A stretch of DNA of 9,468 bases. Origin: an uncultured Microbacteriaceae bacterium. Its GTDB lineage: Bacteria > Actinomycetota > Actinomycetes > Actinomycetales > Microbacteriaceae. Below, piece after piece: positions 1-5,323 of the stretch. The notes under the pieces are model-generated. The model did no database searches. It saw only the letters and a list, made by a program, of their open reading frames with translations, and was not told the DNA's origin. The position numbers were made by a program, and so were the translations under genes. The DNA is taken from assembly GCA_946481135.1 (NCBI GenBank), contig CAMLMQ010000111.1:1-9468 (forward strand). The letters run 5' to 3'. How positions within the stretch are numbered: position 1 is the stretch's first letter; the number at the start of each line of letters is the position of its first letter.

Positions 1-20
1 GAGCAAGGTGCCAATTCTGC

Positions 21-26
21 TAGCGT
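21..26 (+). promoter_or_regulatory. -10 box of a leaderless promoter for the MocR gene
   Basis: TAGCGT matches the actinobacterial TAnnnT -10 consensus. It ends six bases before the ATG at 33, so transcription would begin at or next to the A of the start codon. No Shine-Dalgarno sequence is visible in the 32 bases before the ATG. The -35 position falls at or beyond the window edge and cannot be judged. The call rests on the same spacing seen at 4206-4211 and 5146-5151. Confidence 0.5.
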
Positions 27-32
27 GGCCGG

Positions 33-1454
33 ATGGCATCCCTGTCGGCCCGCGCGCTCGCCTCGCTCATCGTCGGATGGCGCGACCTCGCGCAGAGCCC
101 CGCCTACGTCGCGCTCGCCGACCGAGTGCGCCTGCTGATCCTCGACGGCCGCATCGCGCTCGGCACGCGCCTGCCCGCCGAGCGCGAACTCGCGGCCCAC
201 CTCGGACTCAGCCGCACGACCGTGTCGGCCGCCTACGCCGACCTGCGCGCCGGCGGGTACCTCGACAGCGTCCGAGGCTCCGGCAGCGTCGCGCGACTGC
301 CCTCGCGCGGGGGCGTCGTGCCCGACGTCGTCGTCACCGACCAGCTCGACTTCAGCAAGGCCGTGCTGCCCGCCCATCCCGCCGTCGCCGACGCCGCCCA
401 GCGCGCGGCCGCGAACCTGCCGTCGTTCCTCGACGAGTCGGGCTTCGATCCCGTCGGCATCCGGGTCGCCCGTCAGGCGATCGCCGACCGGTACACGGCA
501 CGTGGCCTGCCGACCGACCCCGACGAGGTGCTCATCACCGTCGGAGCCCAGCACGCGATCGGGCTGCTCGCCCAGACGATCCTCTCGCGCGGCGACCGCG
601 CCGTCATCGAGTCGCCGAGCTACCCGCACGCCGTCGACGCGTTGCGCGCCGCCGGCGCCCGCGTCGTCGCCGTGCCGGTCACGCCCGACGAGGGCTGGGA
701 CGCCTCCGCGCTCGAACAGGCGTTCCAGCGCACGAGCCCCGTGCTCGCCTACCTCATGCCCGACAACCACAACCCCACCGGCGCGTCGATGCCCGCCGCG
801 CAACGCGAGCGGCTCGTCGCGCTCGCCGGCGCGCAGGGCACGACCCTCGTCATCGACGAGACGATCGGCGGCCTGGAGCTCGACGGTCAGTCCGAGCATC
901 CGCCGTTCGCGAGTCTCGGACGGGCCGTCATGCTCGGCTCGCTCGGCAAGTCGGTGTGGGGCGGCCTGCGCATCGGCTGGATCCGCGCCGACCGCGAGCT
1001 CGTGCAGCGCGTCGCGCGCCACCGGTTCATGACCGACCTCGGCACGCCCATCCTCGACCAGCTCATCCTCGTCGAGCTCATGGGCGAACTCGACCGCATC
1101 CTCGACGACCGCCGCGCGTACCTCCGCGCGAGCCGCGACCACCTCGCGACCCGACTCGCCGAGCTCCTGCCCGAGTGGCGGATGCCGCCCGTCTCCGGCG
1201 GGATCGCCGCGTGGGTGAACATCGGGCTGCCGATCTCGTCGCAGCTGGCGCTCGCCGCGCGCAGCGAGGGGCTCGTGATCGCGGCCGGTTCGCGCTTCGG
1301 CGTGGAGGGGCTGTTCGAGCGGTTCGTGCGCATCCCGTTCACCTACCCGCCCGACGTCATCGACCGTGGCGTCGAGGCGCTCGCGGCGGCGTGGCACCGG
1401 GTCACCCGCACCCCGATGGCCGTGCCGGGCGACGAGTACGCGCAGGTCGTCTGA
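33..1454 (+). CDS. MocR-family regulator (GntR winged helix fused to PLP aminotransferase-like domain)
   Basis: This is a transcription factor that probably senses pyridoxal phosphate or an amino-acid derivative through a domain descended from fold-type I aminotransferases. Residues about 17-88 form a GntR-type winged helix, with LPAERELAAHLGLSRTTV as the recognition segment. Residues about 120-460 are the aminotransferase-like domain. It keeps the HNPTG asparagine (N247), an aspartate in VIDET (D275), the PLP-binding lysine in SLGKSVWGGLRIGW (K306) and a late arginine (R433) where the family binds a carboxylate. The SLGKS-WGGLRIGW pattern reminds me of the YczR subgroup, whose genes often sit divergently next to the membrane-protein gene yczE; any such neighbour would be left of the window. 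The ATG at 33 is chosen because a TAnnnT box sits six bases before it, suggesting a leaderless mRNA. At 473 residues the gene is full length. The family is secure, the ligand and subgroup are not. Confidence 0.93.
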   Translation: MASLSARALASLIVGWRDLAQSPAYVALADRVRLLILDGRIALGTRLPAERELAAHLGLSRTTVSAAYADLRAGGYLDSVRGSGSVARLPSRGGVVPDVVVTDQLDFSKAVLPAHPAVADAAQRAAANLPSFLDESGFDPVGIRVARQAIADRYTARGLPTDPDEVLITVGAQHAIGLLAQTILSRGDRAVIESPSYPHAVDALRAAGARVVAVPVTPDEGWDASALEQAFQRTSPVLAYLMPDNHNPTGASMPAAQRERLVALAGAQGTTLVIDETIGGLELDGQSEHPPFASLGRAVMLGSLGKSVWGGLRIGWIRADRELVQRVARHRFMTDLGTPILDQLILVELMGELDRILDDRRAYLRASRDHLATRLAELLPEWRMPPVSGGIAAWVNIGLPISSQLALAARSEGLVIAAGSRFGVEGLFERFVRIPFTYPPDVIDRGVEALAAAWHRVTRTPMAVPGDEYAQVV

Positions 1455-4199
1455 TCAGATCGTCGCGAGCCGGCGCATGCCGGCCGGCAGCGACAGTGCG
1501 GCGCCGCGGGACCACGCGTCCCGCCAGGCATCCGCCGTCAGCGCCGCCTTCACGGCGTCCGAGTGGCGCTTCGTGAACGCCGGATCGGCGTGCTGCGGCG
1601 AGAACCCGAAGCGCGTGCCGAGGCCCTCGCCGATGCCGAAGAACTCGGCCGCCTCCTCGTGCCGCTCGAGCTGGGCGAGAGCGGCCGCCGCCGTGAAGAA
1701 CGAACTCACGGCCATCGGCCAGTCTTCGCTCTCCACCGCCGAGACGGCACCCGTGCGGATGATCGGCAGGGCGTCCTTCGCGCGCCGCACCTCGATGAGC
1801 GCCTTCGCGCTCACGTAGCACGACGCCTTCAGCGCGAACGTGTTGCCCGTGTCGAGCGCCGTGCGGTAACCGTCCGCGAGAAAGTCGAGCGCCTGGGAAT
1901 GCCGGCCGAGCGCCCGCAACGCCTCGCCCCGCAGGAGCAGTTCGTCGCCGCGATCGAAGTCGTCGACGCCCTCCTCGTCGCGGATGCGGGCGGCTGCCGT
2001 GAGCAGCGCGTCGGCCGCCTCCGGTTCTCCGCCGAGCGCCGCGACGTACGCCTGCATGAGGGTCGCGATCATCCGGTGGTAGGCGTCGGTGCCGTCGCCG
2101 ACGACCTGCGCCATCCGCCGGATGCTCGCGACGATCGCCGCCGGATCGGTGCTCGACGCCGCCATGTAGGCGAGCGACAAGCACGCCTGCGCCTCCCCGA
2201 GCGGAGCCCGTTCGCCCGGCAGGGCGAGGATGCGCTCGAGCCAGTCCTTGCCGTCGACGTGGAGGCTGCGCTCGTACCAGTACCACGCCTGGGGTCCGGC
2301 GATGCGGAACGCGGTCGCGCGGTCGCCCCGTGCGATGACGCCCTCCAGCGCGGCCGAGATGTCGGGCCGCGACTCCGCGAGGAGGGCGTGACCCTTCCTG
2401 TGCTCGTGGCTCCTGAGCAGGGTCGCGGCCTCCGCGACGAGCTTCACGACCCACGCCTCCCGCCGCGCGCGGACGGCGTCCGCGTCGGGGGCGGGATGCC
2501 TCTCCTGCACGTACCGCAGCACCGACTCGAGCAGCCGGAACCGGCGTACACCCGTCTCGCTGGCGACGGCCGCGACGAGCGACTTGCGCGTCAGCGCCAC
2601 GACGAGCTCACGCGGATCGTGCCCCGGGACCTCGACGACGTCGGCGACGGCGTCGAGGGAGAACGACCCGGCGAAGAGCGCGAGCTGGCGCAGCGCCGAC
2701 AGCTCGGCCTCGGAGAGCAGGGCGACGCTCCAGTCGAGGGCGTCGGCGATCGAGTCGTGCCGTCCGCCGCCCGCACCCCGCCCGAGTGCGCCGACCGAGG
2801 CGGCCACCTCGGACAAAGAGAGCACGTCGAGACGCGACGCCGCGAGTTCGAGGGCGAGCGGGAGACCGTCGAGCGCGCGACACAGGCCGGTCGCCGTCGC
2901 GACGGCCGCTTCATCCCATTCGCCGATCCCCGACGTGTCCGTGGCCCGCTGCAGGAACAGTCGCACGGCGTCGCCGGCCGCGTCGCCGACGAGAGGCTCG
3001 ACCTGCACGAGCCGCTCGCCCGCCATCCGCAACGCCTCCCGGCTCGTCACGAGCACGGTGAGTCCCTCGCACCGGGCGAGGAGCTCGGTGACGACCGCCG
3101 CGACGGCGCCGAGCACGTGCTCCGCGTTGTCGAGGATGAGCAGCGCGCGGCGTCCGCGGAGGCGCTCGGCGAGCTGCGCGGGGGTGTGCTCGAGTGCGCC
3201 GAGCACATCGGCGATCGCGGGAACGACGCGGGCCGCGTCGGGGACGACGGCGAGATCGACCAGCCACTGCTCGTCGTCGACCGCCGACGTCGTGCGGCGC
3301 GCCGCTTCGATCGCGAGCCGGGTCTTGCCGACGCCCGCAGGGCCGACGAGGGTCACGAGCCGTGACTCGGCGCGTCCACGTTCGATGAGCTCGAGCTCGC
3401 GGGTGCGACCCACGAAGCGGGTGAGCGGGATGGGCACCCCGACGCGCTCGACGGCGGGCGTCGTGCCGAGCGCGGCCGAGACGACGACCGGGTCCTGACG
3501 CACGATCGACTGCCGCAGCTCGGCGAGCTCGGGAGCGGGTTCGAGACCCAGCTGCTCGACGAGGCGCGCCCGGTGGGCGTCGAGCACGTCGAGCGCCTCC
3601 GCCGTGCGGCCGGCGCGCGCGAGGGAACGGGCGAGGAGGGCGAGCAGCTCGGGGTCGTCGGGGCGCGTGGCGAGAACGGGATCGAGGGTCTGCGGAACCG
3701 AGCCGTGGTCGCCACGGTCGAGTTGCGCCCGGCCGAGTTCGAGCAGCGCCGCACGCCTCAGGCCGTCGAGGTGCTCGACGCGTCCCGGCACGAAAGGGAA
3801 CTCGACGAGACCGGCGAACGGCGCCCCCCGCCAGAGCCGCTCGGCCGCCGTGAGCTCGTCGGCGCGCGGGCCGCCGGTCCCCCCGGCGACCAGGCGCCGG
3901 TAGGCGACGACATCCACGGCATCGGGGTCCACGTCGAGCGCGTACCCCCGACGTCCACCCCCGAGCACGGCATCCCAGCCGCCGCCGCGGAGCCGCGAGA
4001 TGTGGGCGCGCAGGCTCGAGAGGACGGTCGGGGGTGGCGCGACCCAGAGCTCCGCGATGAGCTGCTCGGCGGTGAGGACCTCGCCGGGCTCGACGCCGAG
4101 GCGCGCGACGATCGCGCGGGGGATGTCGCCGCGCACGGGGAGCGCCGCTCCGGCGAGCGTCGCCTGGAGGGTCCCGAAGAGGCTGAGGCGGAAGGCCAT
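1455..4199 (-). CDS. AfsR/SARP-like transcriptional regulator (winged helix, BTAD, NB-ARC ATPase, helical repeats)
   Basis: This is a large cytoplasmic transcription factor of 914 residues. Residues 1-90 form an OmpR-like winged helix (FRLSLFGTLQ start, then LTAEQLIAELW and LRAHISRLR). Residues about 95-235 are a bacterial transcriptional activation (BTAD) helical domain. An NB-ARC/STAND ATPase follows, with Walker A GPAGVGKT at 286-293 (K292), Walker B LLILDNAEHV (D357) and the GLPLALELAASRL motif near 444-455. The remaining third (about 600-914) is alanine- and leucine-rich helical repeat, TPR-like, probably the signal-sensing part. I start at the ATG at 4199, because a TAnnnT box lies six bases ahead of it. 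An in-frame GTG at 4220 would add seven residues but would put the start upstream of the -10 box. The stop abuts the MocR stop. A pair of direct repeats upstream suggests autoregulation. The target genes are inferred, not shown. Confidence 0.93.
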   Translation of the reverse strand: MAFRLSLFGTLQATLAGAALPVRGDIPRAIVARLGVEPGEVLTAEQLIAELWVAPPPTVLSSLRAHISRLRGGGWDAVLGGGRRGYALDVDPDAVDVVAYRRLVAGGTGGPRADELTAAERLWRGAPFAGLVEFPFVPGRVEHLDGLRRAALLELGRAQLDRGDHGSVPQTLDPVLATRPDDPELLALLARSLARAGRTAEALDVLDAHRARLVEQLGLEPAPELAELRQSIVRQDPVVVSAALGTTPAVERVGVPIPLTRFVGRTRELELIERGRAESRLVTLVGPAGVGKTRLAIEAARRTTSAVDDEQWLVDLAVVPDAARVVPAIADVLGALEHTPAQLAERLRGRRALLILDNAEHVLGAVAAVVTELLARCEGLTVLVTSREALRMAGERLVQVEPLVGDAAGDAVRLFLQRATDTSGIGEWDEAAVATATGLCRALDGLPLALELAASRLDVLSLSEVAASVGALGRGAGGGRHDSIADALDWSVALLSEAELSALRQLALFAGSFSLDAVADVVEVPGHDPRELVVALTRKSLVAAVASETGVRRFRLLESVLRYVQERHPAPDADAVRARREAWVVKLVAEAATLLRSHEHRKGHALLAESRPDISAALEGVIARGDRATAFRIAGPQAWYWYERSLHVDGKDWLERILALPGERAPLGEAQACLSLAYMAASSTDPAAIVASIRRMAQVVGDGTDAYHRMIATLMQAYVAALGGEPEAADALLTAAARIRDEEGVDDFDRGDELLLRGEALRALGRHSQALDFLADGYRTALDTGNTFALKASCYVSAKALIEVRRAKDALPIIRTGAVSAVESEDWPMAVSSFFTAAAALAQLERHEEAAEFFGIGEGLGTRFGFSPQHADPAFTKRHSDAVKAALTADAWRDAWSRGAALSLPAGMRRLATI

Positions 4200-4205
4200 G
4201 CCGCC

Positions 4206-4211
4206 ACTGTA
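4206..4211 (-). promoter_or_regulatory. -10 box of a leaderless promoter for the BTAD regulator
   Basis: On the minus strand TACAGT is followed by ggcggc and then ATG, so the predicted transcription start coincides with the start codon at 4199. There is no purine-rich ribosome-binding site before the ATG. The -35 region is GC-rich and shows no good TTGACA match, as expected for an activator-dependent promoter. The direct repeats at 4251-4268 lie 39 bp upstream of this box. Confidence 0.55.
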
Positions 4212-4250
4212 GGGACGCACCGGCCGCGCGCGGTCGGACGCGGCCGGTTC

Positions 4251-4268
4251 TGCAATGTCACTGCAATG
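4251..4268 (-). promoter_or_regulatory. Candidate operator: CATTGCA direct repeat, 11-bp period, upstream of the BTAD gene
   Basis: The minus strand reads CATTGCA-GTGA-CATTGCA, two identical heptamers with a 4-bp spacer, so the units recur every 11 bp on one face of the helix. SARP and OmpR/PhoB-type winged helices characteristically bind heptamer direct repeats of this form. The near edge is 52 bases from the ATG of the BTAD gene. The repeat overlaps the last codons and stop of the upstream 114-residue gene. The same arrangement recurs at 5190-5207 in front of the lipoprotein gene. The binding protein is inferred to be the BTAD regulator itself. Confidence 0.6.
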
Positions 4269-4602
4269 CGGATCGTTCGGTGAGTTCGAGCCGCAGCTCC
4301 CAGTCCCCCGGGGCGAGCGCGACGACGCACGTCGTGGCGAGCGACCGCAGGCCCCAGTCGTCGGTGCGGTCGACCGTGACCCGCGTCACGAGGGCGACGC
4401 GCAGCAGCCGACCCACGACCGTCGCGACGACGTCGACATCCACGGCGCGGTCGAGGGCCACGACGGCGCGCAGCCGACGCTCGGGGTCGTTGCGGGCGAT
4501 GCCCTCGACCGAGCCGAGATCGAGCAGGAGCATCGGGAGGTTGAGGCGTTCGAGTACGAGGTCGGCCTCGCGCGCGTCGACCGCGCCTGCCATCCCCGTC
4601 AC
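4258..4602 (-). CDS. Small protein of unknown function, translationally coupled to the lipoprotein
   Basis: This is a 114-residue protein that I do not recognise. Its GTG start overlaps the lipoprotein stop as GTGA, the usual sign of translational coupling, and a G-rich stretch just before it could act as ribosome-binding site. An ATG three codons in (4593) is an alternative start. The minus-strand codons end strongly in G or C, which supports real coding rather than a shadow. The protein has no signal peptide and no clear membrane segment. It alternates short hydrophobic strands with charged turns (LNLPMLLLDLG, RAVVALDRAVDVDVVATVV, DWELRLELTE), which suggests a compact alpha/beta or all-beta fold in the cytoplasm. 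It ends 58 bp upstream of the BTAD gene, and its last codons lie inside that gene's candidate operator. Linkage suggests a role with the lipoprotein, but no function can be assigned. Confidence 0.72.
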   Translation of the reverse strand: MTGMAGAVDAREADLVLERLNLPMLLLDLGSVEGIARNDPERRLRAVVALDRAVDVDVVATVVGRLLRVALVTRVTVDRTDDWGLRSLATTCVVALAPGDWELRLELTERSALQ

Positions 4603-5138
4603 CCCCGCCAGGCCGTGAAGGCGTCATCGAGCGCCGTCACGTCGGCGTGGAACGCCGCCGCCTCCGCGGGAGCGTCCTCGGACCACGACCCACCCCAGCC
4701 CTCGTACGACGCGCGGGCCGCGAGCGTGGCCGCCCGCGTCGGCTCGAGAGCGACGAGACCCGAGTACTCGCGCGACTCCCACGCCGACGAGTCCATGGCG
4801 AGCCACTCCTGGTGCAGGCCGTTGACGTCGGTGATGAGCGCCGAGAGTCCGTCGCGGCAGGTCGCGTCCTCCACGACGACGTCGGGCGTGCAGACGGCGT
4901 CCCACGAGGCGAGGCCCTCGCTCAGCGCCTCGCCGAGCTCGCGCCAGCGGGGCACGGCGGTCGCCGGATCGACGAGCACGGGGTAGTCGAGGGTGAGCGG
5001 GTCGGTCGTGCCGATGCCGCCGTCGGGTTCGACGGGCATCGGGTCGTCGGGCGTCGTGGATGCGGCGCACCCCGCCAGCAGCACGGGGGCGAGAACGGTC
5101 GCGGCGAGCGCCGCACGGAATCGGAGGGTCGTCGTCAT
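4599..5138 (-). CDS. Small secreted lipoprotein of unknown function
   Basis: This 179-residue protein starts with a short basic segment (TTLRFR), a hydrophobic stretch and a lipobox LLAGC, so signal peptidase II should cleave before C24 and leave the protein anchored to the outer face of the membrane. A Pro/Asp/Gly-rich linker (about 25-45) leads into an acidic, helical domain rich in alanine and tryptophan (W65, W79, W113, W120 and several near the end). C83 and C94 are the only other cysteines and may form a disulfide. I do not recognise the domain. The ATG at 5138 is chosen because it begins the signal peptide and a TAnnnT box lies seven bases before it; the in-frame extension to 5300 has no signal character. 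The gene is divergent from the RND pump and is followed by a coupled unknown gene. It may serve as an envelope sensor or accessory for the pump, but that is inference. Confidence 0.85.
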   Translation of the reverse strand: MTTTLRFRAALAATVLAPVLLAGCAASTTPDDPMPVEPDGGIGTTDPLTLDYPVLVDPATAVPRWRELGEALSEGLASWDAVCTPDVVVEDATCRDGLSALITDVNGLHQEWLAMDSSAWESREYSGLVALEPTRAATLAARASYEGWGGSWSEDAPAEAAAFHADVTALDDAFTAWRG

Positions 5139-5145
5139 GTGCCCG

Positions 5146-5151
5146 ACGTTA
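5146..5151 (-). promoter_or_regulatory. -10 box of a leaderless promoter for the lipoprotein unit
   Basis: The minus strand reads TAACGT, then seven bases, then the ATG at 5138, placing the transcription start at about the start codon. No Shine-Dalgarno sequence precedes the ATG. The -35 region has no good consensus. The direct repeats at 5190-5207 are 38 bp further upstream, almost the same gap as in the BTAD promoter (39 bp). Confidence 0.55.
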
Positions 5152-5189
5152 GGAAGGTGCGACCCGCGTGCCGATCCCCGCGAAGGCGC

Positions 5190-5207
5190 TGCAACGGCCG
5201 TGCAACC
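5190..5207 (-). promoter_or_regulatory. Candidate operator: TTGCA direct repeat, 11-bp period, in the divergent lipoprotein/RND region
   Basis: The minus strand reads GGTTGCA-CGGC-CGTTGCA. The TTGCA cores recur at 11 bp, as in the repeat before the BTAD gene, and the near edge is again exactly 52 bases from the leaderless ATG (5138). A weaker third unit, CGTTGCC on minus, lies at 5216-5222, off the 11-bp register. Because the lipoprotein and RND genes are divergent, one bound regulator could act on both. No binding data exist here, so the role is inferred from the two-site match. Confidence 0.55.
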
Positions 5208-5237
5208 GGCGCCCGGGCAACGTTCATCCCACGGGAG

Positions 5238-5267
5238 TACGGTCGCGAGCGCTCCGATTGCGATACT
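5238..5267 (+). promoter_or_regulatory. Candidate RND promoter region (two possible -10 boxes)
   Basis: Two -10-like hexamers precede the RND gene: TACGGT at 5238-5243 (fits TAnnnT) and GATACT at 5262-5267. They would give 5' leaders of roughly 75 and 50 bases, which fits the presence of a ribosome-binding site for this gene, unlike its leaderless neighbours. Neither has a convincing -35 box. I cannot choose between them from the sequence. Confidence 0.25.
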
Positions 5268-5311
5268 CGACGGGTGCACGGCGGCGTGCATCCCCTCCAC
5301 ACACAGCTCCC

Positions 5312-5317
5312 GAGGAG
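5312..5317 (+). promoter_or_regulatory. Ribosome-binding site deciding the RND start
   Basis: GAGGAG lies six bases before the GTG at 5324 and is a strong Shine-Dalgarno match. It fixes the start at this GTG rather than at the in-frame ATG at 5168, which would overlap the direct repeats of the divergent regulatory region. Confidence 0.75.
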
Positions 5318-5323
5318 ACGTCC

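Noticed and set aside
8..1576. 522-codon open frame overlapping the MocR gene in another frame
   Set aside because: Product is largely Arg, Ala and Pro, typical of an out-of-frame reading in high-GC DNA. The MocR frame has intact domains and active-site residues.
1563..3365. 600-codon open frame on the plus strand opposite the BTAD regulator
   Set aside because: Arg/Glu-rich product with no recognisable motif, lying across the Walker A and B coding segments of the real gene.
4255..4986. Plus-strand open frame of 243 codons opposite the lipoprotein and small gene
   Set aside because: No domain, low-complexity Arg/Ser/Ala composition, and it overlaps a convincing lipoprotein signal sequence on the other strand's transcription unit.
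5139..5300. In-frame N-terminal extension of the lipoprotein to 5300
   Set aside because: It would bury the signal peptide 54 residues inside the protein and run through the -10 box and the direct repeats. The ATG at 5138 gives a standard lipoprotein.
5168..5323. In-frame N-terminal extension of the RND protein to 5168
   Set aside because: The extra 52 residues are Arg/Pro-rich and unlike RND N-termini. A strong ribosome-binding site precedes the GTG at 5324, directly before the normal first membrane segment.
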